The notes under the pieces were generated by a model that did no database searches, had not been told where the DNA came from, and saw only the letters and a list, made by a program, of their open reading frames with translations. A DNA stretch of 64,000 nt from the NCBI RefSeq assembly GCF_001544475.1, contig NZ_FCNW02000011.1:62001-126000 (forward strand), in the 5' to 3' direction. The stretch comes from Caballeronia humi. GTDB taxonomy: Bacteria > Pseudomonadota > Gammaproteobacteria > Burkholderiales > Burkholderiaceae. The position numbers and the translations under genes are program-made. This document shows positions 20,763 to 28,566 of the stretch, piece after piece (within the stretch, counting starts at the first letter, position 1; the number at the start of each line of letters is the position of its first letter).

Positions 20763-20790
20763 ATTTTAGCCAAATTCCTAAGCGTGTCAA
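20763..20790 (-). promoter_or_regulatory. phaP promoter, sigma-70 type
   Basis: On the minus strand a perfect -35 TTGACA (20785-20790) and a -10 TAAAAT (20763-20768) are 16 bases apart. This is one of the best sigma-70 matches in the window. TTGC/GCAA-containing sequence flanks it, which could be a site for a PhaR-like repressor, but this is not demonstrated. Confidence 0.75.
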
Positions 20791-20872
20791 GCGCTTTTTG
20801 TTGCGGTGCACAAAATCGTTAAGTTATTTGTTAAACAAAGGCTTATATGTGGGGACGGGCTCTCGGAACGAA

Positions 20873-20888
20873 TACGGGAAAACCCGTA
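20873..20888. repeat. 16-bp palindrome TACGGG-N4-CCCGTA, copy 1
   Basis: A perfect inverted repeat with spacer AAAA, about 77 bases upstream of the HDAC-family start. The same palindrome occurs at 27511-27526 upstream of another gene. It is a probable operator for an unidentified regulator. Confidence 0.6.
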
Positions 20889-20964
20889 TGCACCAAGATG
20901 GGACAAGGATTACAAGACTATTCCGATGCTACGATCGGGCGTCTGAGAACCTGCCCAGTACGTG

Positions 20965-21891
20965 ATGAAAGCATTTTATAGTGACCGTTTCGTGTTGCCG
21001 CTCCCGGCCGGCCATCGCTTTCCGATGCAGAAATATCGTTTGCTGCGGGAGCGAGTGGAAGCCGAATTGCGCGGTGTGGCGCTGCACGAAGCGCCCATCG
21101 CGAGCGATAGCGAACTCGTGCGCGTGCATCGTGCGGACTATGTCGAACGGGTCGCGACGGGTGCGCTTGATATCCGCGAGCAACGGGAAATCGGCTTTCC
21201 GTGGTCGCCGGAGATGGTGGAGCGCTCGCGACGGTCCGTTGGCGCGACGATCGCCGCCTGCCGTGCGGCGCTCATCGACGGCTTCGCGGTAAATCTCGCG
21301 GGCGGCACGCATCATTCGTACGCGGCACACGGCGCGGGTTTTTGCGTCTTCAACGACGCCGCCGTCGCTGCCCGCGCGATGCAGTACGACGCGTGCGGGC
21401 AGGGCGGCCGCGCGCAAATTGCCATCGTCGATCTCGACGTGCACCAGGGCAACGGCACGGCGTCAATCTTCCGCGACGACCCGAGCGTCTTCACGCTGTC
21501 ATTGCACGGCGAGTCGAACTATCCGTTTTCGAAGGAAACGAGCGATCTCGACGTCGCGCTCCCCGACGGCTGCGATGACGACGCCTACGCCGACGCGCTC
21601 TCCCGCGCGCTTGCGACGATGTTCGAGCGCGTCGAACCGATGCTGATCATCTACTTGGCAGGCGCCGATCCGCACGCGGGCGACCGTCTCGGCCGGCTGT
21701 CGCTGAGCTTCGACGGCCTCGGGCGCCGCGACCAGCTTGTGTTCGACGCCGGGGCGGCCCGCAACCTGCCGGTCGCGATAGCGATGGCGGGCGGCTACGG
21801 CCGCGACATCGACGACACGGTCGAAGTCCACCTTCACACGATTCAGCTCGCCGCCGCGGCCTGTGCCCGCCGACGCGGCGCGGCTTTTTAG
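20965..21891 (+). CDS. Histone deacetylase family protein (acetyl-amide hydrolase)
   Basis: A 308-residue zinc amidohydrolase of the arginase/deacetylase fold. Bacterial members remove acetyl groups from polyamines, lysines or other small amides. Visible motifs are AGGTHHSYAAHGAGFCVFND with the active-site His pair, VDLDVHQGNGT with Asp and His zinc ligands, and LAGADPHAGDRLG with the third ligand. The ATG at 20965 follows a GTG at 20962 that could also serve; no strong ribosome site decides. It is divergent from the phasin gene. The AcuC/HDAC-like family is certain, the substrate is unknown. Confidence 0.88.
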   Translation: MKAFYSDRFVLPLPAGHRFPMQKYRLLRERVEAELRGVALHEAPIASDSELVRVHRADYVERVATGALDIREQREIGFPWSPEMVERSRRSVGATIAACRAALIDGFAVNLAGGTHHSYAAHGAGFCVFNDAAVAARAMQYDACGQGGRAQIAIVDLDVHQGNGTASIFRDDPSVFTLSLHGESNYPFSKETSDLDVALPDGCDDDAYADALSRALATMFERVEPMLIIYLAGADPHAGDRLGRLSLSFDGLGRRDQLVFDAGAARNLPVAIAMAGGYGRDIDDTVEVHLHTIQLAAAACARRRGAAF

Positions 21892-21938
21892 GATGGCGCC
21901 GTAAACCAAACTTGTTCAAGGAACGTTAACATTTCGTC

Positions 21939-22148
21939 TTAGTCGAAACGCCCGTTGCCGTTCGGCGACACGCGTTCCAGCCGTTTCCGACAATCATCGA
22001 TTGCGCGCGAAACGGTTTCGGAAACCGCAGAGTCGACATTTCTCTCAAGATTCAGAATTAATTGCCGATATGCCTGGAAAGCCCGCAAGGCGTCTGCGCA
22101 AATCGGCGAACGAATTTCCGGATCACGATCGTTTTTGACGATCAACAT
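21939..22148 (-). CDS. Small hypothetical protein (69 aa)
   Basis: I do not recognise it. It is highly charged and predicted helical, with a C-terminal stretch DDCRKRLERV, no signal peptide and no membrane segment. AAGG lies seven bases upstream of the ATG. It sits alone on the minus strand in the 394-base gap between two plus-strand genes, in DNA slightly poorer in G+C than its neighbours. It could be a real small gene or a chance frame. Confidence 0.4.
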   Translation of the reverse strand: MLIVKNDRDPEIRSPICADALRAFQAYRQLILNLERNVDSAVSETVSRAIDDCRKRLERVSPNGNGRFD

Positions 22149-22285
22149 CCAGAACCTTATTGTGTTTTTGCAATCGAGGCTTACAACTCGGTTTAAAGAG
22201 CGTCGATAAGTGCTTAATATTGCTTAAATTTCGCAGCTTTACTACACTTGCGGTACTCTCACGCCGCTCCCAGAACAGAACACTA

Positions 22286-23482
22286 ATGAAAACCGAAATG
22301 TTTTCGCCGCTAAAGGTGATGCAAGGCGTGGCGCTACGCACCGTGATGTCGGTCGCGGTGTCCGTCGCCGTGGCGACCTCCTTTGCGGCAATGCCCGGCG
22401 AAGCCTTCGCCAAGACCGCGGCGCAATCGAAAGCCACGGTCAAGAAAGCCAGCAAGACCCCCTCCACCGCAGAATCACCTAAAGCTCAAGGCACCAAAGC
22501 CGCCAAGCTGCGCGCGCCCGCGCCGGCCAAAGCCGCGAAAGTAGCCGCCGCGAACGACGACGATGACGCTCCGCGTGCATCGCGCAAACGCCGCGTCAGC
22601 TACAAGATGGACCCGCACAACCGCCGCAGCGCCGTGCACGCGGTCGCATACCAGCCGCGCACGCCGACCGTCGGCCAGGCGTTCGGCCTGCACGAGACGG
22701 CGGACAGCCTCGCGCTGCGTTCGAGTGTCGCGTACGTCGTCGACCAGAACACGCAGGAAACGCTCTTCGACAAAAATTCGCGCGCCGTCGTGCCGATCGC
22801 GTCGATCACCAAGCTCATGACCGCGATGGTCGTGCTCGATTCGCGCGAGCCGCTCACCGACGAACTCATGGTCACTGACGAAGACCGCGACTACGAGAAG
22901 TACACAGGTTCGCGGCTCGCGGTCGGCTCGGTGCTGAATCGCGAGGACATGCTGCATATCGCGTTGATGGCGTCGGAAAATCGCGCGGCAGCGGCGTTGT
23001 CGCGGTATTACGCGAACGGCCGCCCCGGCTTCATCGCCGCGATGAACGCGAAGGCGAAGTCGCTCGGCATGACCGACACGCACTTCGAAAACTCCACGGG
23101 CTTGACGAGCCAGAACGTATCGAGCGCGCGCGACCTCGTGAAGATGGTCAACGCGGCGTATCAATACCCGCTGATCCGCCGCTTCTCGACCGATACGAGC
23201 TACGACGTCTATACCGGCAAGCGCAACATCGCCTACCGCTCGACGAACGCGCTGATCCGCAATCCGACGTGGGATATCGGCCTGCAGAAGACCGGCTTCA
23301 TCAACGAAGCGGGCGAGTGCCTCGTGATGCAGGCGAACATCAACGGCCGTCCGGTCGTGATGGTGCTGCTCGATTCGTCGGGCAAGTATTCGCGTTTCGC
23401 CGATGCGGGCCGCATCCGCTCGTATCTCGATACAGCCGGCGAGCCGCGCATCACCAGCGCCGACGCAGGCGGCGGCGCCTGA
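22286..23482 (+). CDS. pbpG: D-alanyl-D-alanine endopeptidase (PBP7-type)
   Basis: Periplasmic low-molecular-weight penicillin-binding protein that cuts DD-cross-links in murein; 398 residues. A signal peptide (residues about 1-42) is followed by an unusually long Lys/Ala/Pro-rich region to about residue 130. The S11 peptidase domain then has SITK with the nucleophile Ser173, SEN in MASENRAAAAL and KTG in LQKTGFINEAG. The frame is open 42 codons upstream, but the ATG at 22286 immediately precedes the signal peptide. A bidirectional terminator follows. Confidence 0.92.
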   Translation: MKTEMFSPLKVMQGVALRTVMSVAVSVAVATSFAAMPGEAFAKTAAQSKATVKKASKTPSTAESPKAQGTKAAKLRAPAPAKAAKVAAANDDDDAPRASRKRRVSYKMDPHNRRSAVHAVAYQPRTPTVGQAFGLHETADSLALRSSVAYVVDQNTQETLFDKNSRAVVPIASITKLMTAMVVLDSREPLTDELMVTDEDRDYEKYTGSRLAVGSVLNREDMLHIALMASENRAAAALSRYYANGRPGFIAAMNAKAKSLGMTDTHFENSTGLTSQNVSSARDLVKMVNAAYQYPLIRRFSTDTSYDVYTGKRNIAYRSTNALIRNPTWDIGLQKTGFINEAGECLVMQANINGRPVVMVLLDSSGKYSRFADAGRIRSYLDTAGEPRITSADAGGGA

Positions 23483-23504
23483 TGTTTTAAGCCACCGCGC
23501 ATAA

Positions 23505-23545
23505 AAAAGCCGGATTCATCGTGAGATGAATCCGGCTTTTCTCTT
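23505..23545. terminator. Bidirectional terminator between pbpG and the iclR-type gene
   Basis: A 16-bp perfect stem (AAAAGCCGGATTCATC at 23505-23520 with its complement at 23525-23540) has a GTGA loop, A-run before and T-run after. It serves both convergent genes. Confidence 0.9.
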
Positions 23546-23558
23546 GGGAATACGCTTT

Positions 23559-24356
23559 TCAGCGCTGCTGTGAATCCGAGCCCTGATCCGGCCGATACCC
23601 GAGCGACTGCGAAATTTCGAGCGCCGTATGGCTCAACTGCTTGAGCCACGCGTCCTGCAGACGATCAGCCGGCGCCGACAGCGACAGTCCCGCCACGAGC
23701 CGCCCCGTATCGTCGTAAATGCCGGCGGCGATGCAGCGCACGCCCAGTTCCAGTTCCTCGTTATCGCGCGCGCAGGCCTGCTGGCGAACGAAGGTCAACT
23801 CGCGCTCGAGCTTCGCGAGATCGGTGATGCTGTTCTGCGTGTGCCCCGAGAGGCCCGTGCGCGTGGCGTAGGCGCGCACGCGCGAGGCTTCGTCGGCGGC
23901 GAGAAAGAGCTTGCCCACCGAGGTCAGATGCAGCGGCGCCCGCCCGCCGATCGCCCGCACGACCTGCATGCCCGAGCGCTCCGAATACGCGCGCTCGATA
24001 TAGACGATCTCGTCGCCCTGACGCACCGACAGGTTCACCGTCTGCCCCGTCTGCCGGTGCAGTTCGCGCATCGGCGGCATCGCGGCTTCGCGCACCGAGA
24101 GCCGTGCCTTCACCAGGTTGCCGAGTTCGAGCAGCCGCATGCCGAGCCGGTACGTGCCTGGGTCCGAGCGGTCGACGAGCCGGCACAGCACCATGTCGTT
24201 CAGGATGCGGTGCGCGGTCGACGGATGCAATTCCGTGCTCTGCGAGAGTTCCTTGAGGCTGACGGGATCGGTGTGCGCGGCAAGGGCATCGAGAAGACGC
24301 ATCATGCGCTCGATGACCTGGATGGAGGTTTTGGATTCCGGGTTCGTATCGCTCAT
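23559..24356 (-). CDS. IclR family transcriptional regulator
   Basis: 265 residues. An N-terminal winged helix-turn-helix (about 10-75: VIERMMRLLDALAAH, VSLKELSQSTELHPSTAHRI) is followed by the IclR effector domain (TVNLSVRQGDEIVYIERA, LHLTSVGKLFLA, ELELGVRCIAAGIYD). It is divergent from lutAB, 180 bases apart, so it very probably controls them in response to lactate or a related acid. It may also autoregulate. The effector is inferred from context only. Confidence 0.9.
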   Translation of the reverse strand: MSDTNPESKTSIQVIERMMRLLDALAAHTDPVSLKELSQSTELHPSTAHRILNDMVLCRLVDRSDPGTYRLGMRLLELGNLVKARLSVREAAMPPMRELHRQTGQTVNLSVRQGDEIVYIERAYSERSGMQVVRAIGGRAPLHLTSVGKLFLAADEASRVRAYATRTGLSGHTQNSITDLAKLERELTFVRQQACARDNEELELGVRCIAAGIYDDTGRLVAGLSLSAPADRLQDAWLKQLSHTALEISQSLGYRPDQGSDSQQR

Positions 24357-24397
24357 CGTGGAAAATCGGTTGATGCGTCAAACAGCGGAAGTGCAAT

Positions 24398-24433
24398 TGT
24401 ATCTCATAATGTGAAAAAAGCGAAATTGAGATA
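24398..24433. promoter_or_regulatory. Candidate IclR-type operator region between iclR and lutA
   Basis: The A+T-rich centre of the divergent spacer has TATCTCA near 24400 and TGAGATA near 24430 as an inverted pair. Inside it, TCTCATAATGTGA is itself an imperfect palindrome. The location suits a site controlling both genes; no consensus for this regulator is known to me. Confidence 0.4.
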
Positions 24434-24536
24434 GGGTGCTTCGACTTGAGCCGCTTCCGGCCCTTTTTCGCAAGCGAGGCTCGCGCAGTCGAGTTAATCG
24501 CGGATAATCGGCGAGAAATTCAGGAGAAAAATCCCC

Positions 24537-25259
24537 ATGCGAGTCGGTTTGTTCGTCACCTGTCTCATCGACCTGATGCGCCCGGAGATCGGGTTTTCCG
24601 TCATCAAACTGATCGAGAAGGCGGGCTTCGAAGTAATCGTGCCGCCTGCGCAGACGTGCTGCGGCCAGCCGGCCTATAACTCCGGCGACCGGCCGCTCGC
24701 CCGCGATCTCGCCGAAAAGACGCTGCGCGAATTCGAGCAGTTCGATTACGTGGTCGTGCCGTCGGGATCGTGCGGAGGGATGATCCGCTCGCATTACGGC
24801 GATCTTTTTCGCGACGATCCCGAGTTGATGAGCCGTTACGCGCGCGTGCAGCCGCGCGTCTACGAACTGACCGATTTCCTCGTCACGGTCGCCAGGGTTC
24901 AGCTAGAGGCAGGCGTGTTCGAAGGCGGTGTTACCTATCACGATTCCTGCTCGGGCCTGCGCGAACTCGGCGTCAAGACGCAGCCGCGCGCGCTGCTCGC
25001 GCAGGCTGGCGTGCCGGTCACGGAGATGAAAGGCTGCGAGCACTGCTGTGGCTTCGGCGGCACGTTCGCAGTGAAATATGGCGCAATCTCGACCGCTATC
25101 GTCGACGAAAAATGCGCGAACATCCGCGAAAGTGGGTCGAACGCCGTCGTACTCGGCGATCTCGGCTGCATGCTGAACATAGAGGGACGCCTGCGCCGCA
25201 CTGGCGACACCACGACGCGCGTGCTGCACATCGCGCAAGTTCTCGCAGGCGACGCCTGA
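24537..25259 (+). CDS. lutA: L-lactate utilisation Fe-S oxidoreductase LutA
   Basis: A 240-residue subunit of the LutABC L-lactate oxidation complex (LldE type), related to the CCG-domain subunit of heterodisulfide reductases. Two cysteine-rich CCG domains are visible: TCCGQPAYNSG with VPSGSCGGM, and YHDSCSGLRELG with EHCCGFGGTFAVKYG. AGGAG lies ten bases before the ATG. lutB follows after 18 bases. Fe-S cluster supply would come from the isc operon nearby. Confidence 0.92.
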   Translation: MRVGLFVTCLIDLMRPEIGFSVIKLIEKAGFEVIVPPAQTCCGQPAYNSGDRPLARDLAEKTLREFEQFDYVVVPSGSCGGMIRSHYGDLFRDDPELMSRYARVQPRVYELTDFLVTVARVQLEAGVFEGGVTYHDSCSGLRELGVKTQPRALLAQAGVPVTEMKGCEHCCGFGGTFAVKYGAISTAIVDEKCANIRESGSNAVVLGDLGCMLNIEGRLRRTGDTTTRVLHIAQVLAGDA

Positions 25260-25277
25260 CCTACCGGAGCGGCGACG

Positions 25278-26690
25278 ATGCAAGTTCAAACAATGCACTT
25301 CAAGGCTCGCGCGGGCAGCAAGCTCGCTGACGAGCGTTTGCAGCAGAACCTCACGAAACTCTCGACGAAATTCGTCAGCGCCCGCGCGAGCGCGATCACC
25401 GCGATCGACTTCGAAGCGACGCGCGCCGCGCTGAAGGAACGCCGCGATCGCGCGATCGAAAATCTTGACGTGTGGCTCGAAACCTTCGAGCGCGAGGCTA
25501 CTCGCCGCGGCGCGACGGTGCTCTACGCGGAATCGACGCAGGACGCGGCGCGACTCGTCGCGGACATCGCGCGCAAGCACGTCGTGAAAAAGGTCATCAA
25601 GACGAAGTCGATGGTGTCGGAAGAGATGCAGTTGAACCGCGTGCTCGGCGAGATGGGCGTGCAGTCGATCGAGACGGACCTCGGCGAGTACATCCTCCAG
25701 ATCAACGACAACGAGCCGCCGAGCCACATCATTGCGCCCGTCGTCCACAAGGACAAGGAGCAGATCGCCGATCTCTTCGCGAAGACGCACGGCAAGCCGC
25801 GTCTCACCGAAATCCCCGACATGACGCGTGAGGCGCGCCAGGTGCTGCGGCCGCACTTCATGTCGGCGGACATGGGCGTGACGGGCGGCAATTTCGTGAT
25901 CGCGGAGACCGGGTCGGTAGCGGTCGTAACGAACGAGGGCAATGAAGGCATGTGTACGGTCATGCCGCGCGTGCACGTCGCGGTAACGGGCATCGAAAAG
26001 GTGCTGCCGACGCTCGAAGATCTCGCTACCGCGATGCGTCTCTTGCCCCGCTCGGCAACCGGGCAGACGATGTCGAACTATTTCTCGCTGCTGACCGGGC
26101 CGCGCGGCGAGGGCGAGCTGGATGGGCCGGAACATATGTACTTCGTGCTCGTCGATGGCGGGCGTACCGGGCTCGTCGGCGGGGAGTTTCAGGAGATGCT
26201 GCGCTGCATCCGGTGCGGCGCGTGCATGAACCACTGTCCGGTGTATCAGAAGATCGGCGGACATGCTTATGGTTGGGTCTATCCCGGGCCGATGGGATCG
26301 GTGCTGACGCCGGCTTACGTCGGCATCGATCGCGCGCTCGATCTGCCGCAGGCCGCGACGCTCTGCGGTGAGTGCAACAGCGTGTGTCCGGTGGGTATTC
26401 CGCTTTCGGACCTTCTGCGCAAGCTCCGGGAAAAGCAGGTGGAGCGGCGTTTGCGGCCGCGGAACGAACGCGTGGCGCTCGCCGTTTGGGGATTTCTCGC
26501 GCTGCATCCCGACTGGTATGCGCTATTCACCAAACTATCCGTGCGGGTTCTCGAGCGCATGGGCGGCAGCAAGAAGGCGATTTCGCGACTGCCGCTTGGA
26601 GGCGGCTGGACGAATACGCGCGACATCCCCGCGCCGGTCGGCAGGACGTTTCGCGAGCTATACAAGGCGCACCGGTCGCATATCGGCTGA
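25278..26690 (+). CDS. lutB: L-lactate utilisation Fe-S protein LutB
   Basis: 470 residues. An N-terminal LUD (DUF162) domain of about 300 residues contains TKSMVSEEMQLNRVL and ETDLGEYILQI. Two ferredoxin-type cluster motifs follow, CIRCGACMNHCP at about residue 311 and CGECNSVCPVG near 361. A DUF3390-type C-terminus closes the protein. GGAG lies eight bases before the ATG. An intrinsic terminator follows within a few bases and no lutC comes after it, so the usual third subunit is missing from this operon. Confidence 0.92.
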   Translation: MQVQTMHFKARAGSKLADERLQQNLTKLSTKFVSARASAITAIDFEATRAALKERRDRAIENLDVWLETFEREATRRGATVLYAESTQDAARLVADIARKHVVKKVIKTKSMVSEEMQLNRVLGEMGVQSIETDLGEYILQINDNEPPSHIIAPVVHKDKEQIADLFAKTHGKPRLTEIPDMTREARQVLRPHFMSADMGVTGGNFVIAETGSVAVVTNEGNEGMCTVMPRVHVAVTGIEKVLPTLEDLATAMRLLPRSATGQTMSNYFSLLTGPRGEGELDGPEHMYFVLVDGGRTGLVGGEFQEMLRCIRCGACMNHCPVYQKIGGHAYGWVYPGPMGSVLTPAYVGIDRALDLPQAATLCGECNSVCPVGIPLSDLLRKLREKQVERRLRPRNERVALAVWGFLALHPDWYALFTKLSVRVLERMGGSKKAISRLPLGGGWTNTRDIPAPVGRTFRELYKAHRSHIG

Positions 26691-26694
26691 TGCG

Positions 26695-26733
26695 AAAAAC
26701 CGCGCGAGACCTTTGGGTCTCACGCGGTTTTTT
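26695..26733 (+). terminator. Terminator of lutAB
   Basis: A long stem (AAAAACCGCGCGAGACC with GGTCTCACGCGGTTTTTTT, loop TTTG, one internal mismatch) begins five bases after the lutB stop. It has T-runs outward in both orientations, so it also serves the convergent lipoprotein gene. Confidence 0.9.
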
Positions 26734-26751
26734 TCACTCGACACGACGTGG

Positions 26752-27333
26752 TCAGCCGCCGAAGGGGCCCGACTGACGCTGCGAGTTCCCCCTGCCACCT
26801 CCGTTCCCGCCGTTGCCTTGATTGCCCCCGCCATTGTTGCCACGCTGAGGAGGCGGCGCGACATTCGGACGGCTGGGCGCCGGCCCGCCGACAGCGACCG
26901 GAGGCGGCCGGCCGCCTCCGGCTTGCGGTCCGCCTTGTCCGCCGCCACCGCCACCGCCTGCTTGCTGTCCAGGTGGAGGCCCGCCGTGATTTCCACCGCC
27001 ATTCCCGCCGCCGTTTCCACCCCCGCCGCCGCCACGGCCGTGATAATTGTCACCACCGTAGTAACCCCCGCCGCCACGACGATATCCAGGACCATCATCC
27101 CAATACCGGCGCGGCGGCGGCCCGCCGTAATACCCCGGCCCGTAATAGCTTCCTCCGCCGACATACACGCCCGACTGCACCACGGCGGGCGCGCCATACC
27201 CATACGCGGGATAGCCGGGATCGTAACCGGCCGGATAGCCGCCGCCGTAGGCGGGCGTGCCGTCCGGATAAACCGCGCACCCGCCCAGTAGGGCCGACGA
27301 CGCGACAACAAGTCCTGCGACTGCGAGTTTCAT
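26752..27333 (-). CDS. Glycine/proline-rich putative outer-membrane lipoprotein
   Basis: 193 residues of unknown function. The signal peptide ends in a lipobox (SALLGGCAV) with the lipidated Cys at about residue 19. The mature part has Tyr/Gly/Pro repeats (PGYPAYGYGAP, YYGPGYYGGPPPRRYW) and then a very low-complexity Gly/Asn/Gln/Pro tail. Residue +2 is Ala, not Asp, so sorting by Lol to the outer membrane is expected. Similar Tyr-Gly-rich lipoproteins are common in Burkholderiaceae. No catalytic motif is visible. Confidence 0.75.
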   Translation of the reverse strand: MKLAVAGLVVASSALLGGCAVYPDGTPAYGGGYPAGYDPGYPAYGYGAPAVVQSGVYVGGGSYYGPGYYGGPPPRRYWDDGPGYRRGGGGYYGGDNYHGRGGGGGGNGGGNGGGNHGGPPPGQQAGGGGGGGQGGPQAGGGRPPPVAVGGPAPSRPNVAPPPQRGNNGGGNQGNGGNGGGRGNSQRQSGPFGG

Positions 27334-27510
27334 GATGTTTGGGAACGAACGTTGACCGATTGGTTAATAAGACACCCGCCGGGATGCGGTGTCGCGAAAA
27401 GTTTGTAAGCCTTTATGACGGTCGGTTGGGATTATCTTCGCATCGACCGTGCCGCAAGGGCTTGTTGTTCCCAACGCAACATACCTTTGCTTACAGGTGT
27501 ATTTATGAGA

Positions 27511-27526
27511 TACGGGGAAACCCGTA
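27511..27526. repeat. 16-bp palindrome TACGGG-N4-CCCGTA, copy 2
   Basis: Same perfect palindrome as at 20873-20888, with spacer GAAA. It lies about 66 bases upstream of the 79-residue ORF at 27592, in the 258-base gap after the lipoprotein gene. The rest of that gap shows nothing recognisable. Confidence 0.6.
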
Positions 27527-27591
27527 AACTTCGAAGCGTCGACAGGTGCGCCTTTCCCTTTGGCCACGCGACCTAGAAGCAGGGGTATCCA

Positions 27592-27831
27592 ATGAAAAAG
27601 ACAATAGCGACCTACTGGCCCATCGCGATCCTCGTTCCGATCGCGCTTGCCGCATACATGCACGCGATGAACGCCGCCGAACCCGCGCCCGCGCCGCGCG
27701 AGATGACGACTGCCGCGACCGTCAGCGCCGAACTGGCGCGGGCGGTGTCGTTCGGTTACGTCGAGCCGGACGGCGACTGGATGCCCGCTAATCCGAAGCC
27801 GGGAGAAGCACCATCGGCACGCGTCCTCTAA
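27592..27831 (+). CDS. Small exported or membrane-anchored hypothetical protein (79 aa)
   Basis: MKKTIATYW is followed by a hydrophobic stretch (PIAILVPIALAAYMHAM), a signal peptide or anchor, and a short Pro/Ala-rich tail with FGYVEPDGDWMPANPKPGE. AGGGG lies just upstream of the ATG. I do not recognise a family. It stands alone between the lipoprotein gene (divergent) and the phosphatase gene (131 bases downstream). Confidence 0.6.
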   Translation: MKKTIATYWPIAILVPIALAAYMHAMNAAEPAPAPREMTTAATVSAELARAVSFGYVEPDGDWMPANPKPGEAPSARVL

Positions 27832-27962
27832 GCGAGCCTGCATAGGCGAACAGGGCAGATTTTTCCGACTCTTTGTATAATTCGCGGCAACCGCAAGCAG
27901 GGCCCGATCGCACGCGGCCCGCGCAGTGCCCGCCCAACCGACGCCGCTTCCTTTCCAACCGA

Positions 27963-28445
27963 ATGAACTCGATCGCCGTTTGCTTCGTCTGTCTGGGCAA
28001 CATCTGCCGCTCGCCGAGCGCGGAGGCGGTGATGGTGCACCAGGTGGCGGAGGCGAAGCTCGGCGACCGGATCGTCGTCGATTCGGCCGGCACCGGCGAC
28101 TGGCACATCGGTCAGCCTCCCGACGACCGCGCCCAGCGGGCCGCGAAACGCCGTGGCTACGATCTCTCGTCGTTGCGCGGCCGCCAGATCGCCGCCGCCG
28201 ATTTCGCGCGCTTCGACCTCCTGATCGCGATGGATGACGCCAACGCCGCCGCGCTCGGCGAAATCTGCCCGCCGGAGCATCGCGACAAAATTCGTCTGCT
28301 GATGGAGTTCGCCACGCGCGACGACAGCCGTGTGGTAGTCGACCCGTATTTCGGCGGCGACGATGGCTTCGAGCGCGTACTCGACCAGTGCGAAGACGCC
28401 TGCGAGGGCCTCCTGAAGGCGCTGCGCACGCAACTCGCCGCCTAG
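27963..28445 (+). CDS. Low-molecular-weight protein-tyrosine phosphatase
   Basis: 160 residues, the usual size. The P-loop CLGNICR places the nucleophile Cys at 10 and the Arg at 16, followed by SPSAE. The acid Asp is at 127 in VDPYFGG. Family members dephosphorylate tyrosine on proteins such as exopolysaccharide kinases. No kinase or wz genes are adjacent, so the substrate is unknown. The ATG at 27963 directly precedes the conserved start; upstream in-frame sequence lacks similarity. It is followed by iscR on the same strand after 121 bases, but iscR has its own promoter. Confidence 0.92.
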   Translation: MNSIAVCFVCLGNICRSPSAEAVMVHQVAEAKLGDRIVVDSAGTGDWHIGQPPDDRAQRAAKRRGYDLSSLRGRQIAAADFARFDLLIAMDDANAAALGEICPPEHRDKIRLLMEFATRDDSRVVVDPYFGGDDGFERVLDQCEDACEGLLKALRTQLAA

Positions 28446-28496
28446 AGGGCGTCGTCGGCGCGCCTTAAGTAACTTCCTATAGATTTTTTGGGATGG

Positions 28497-28528
28497 ATAC
28501 TTGACTAAAAGCGTAGGCTATTTATACT
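28497..28528 (+). promoter_or_regulatory. iscR promoter with overlapping IscR type-1 site
   Basis: -35 TTGACT (28501-28506) and -10 TATACT (28523-28528) are 16 bases apart. A 25-base inverted sequence from ATACTTGACT to TAGGCTAT (28497-28521) fits the type-1 IscR site, which holo-IscR recognises. Because it covers the -35 and spacer, cluster-loaded IscR should repress its own operon, as in E. coli. Confidence 0.75.
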
Positions 28529-28566
28529 GGACGAAAATCCTCAAGTATTAGCGGTAGCCCCCAATT

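Larger units (their letters stand above)
20649..20964. other. 316-base divergent intergenic region, phaP / HDAC-family gene
   Basis: It contains the phaP promoter (20763-20790, minus strand) and, nearer the plus-strand gene, a TACGGG-AAAA-CCCGTA palindrome at 20873-20888. The 20800-20900 part is richer in A+T than its surroundings. I see no additional gene. Confidence 0.55.

Noticed and set aside
27339..27527. 62-residue plus-strand ORF between the lipoprotein gene and the 79-residue ORF
   Set aside because: It has no ribosome site, mixed composition and no family, and it contains the palindrome that looks regulatory.
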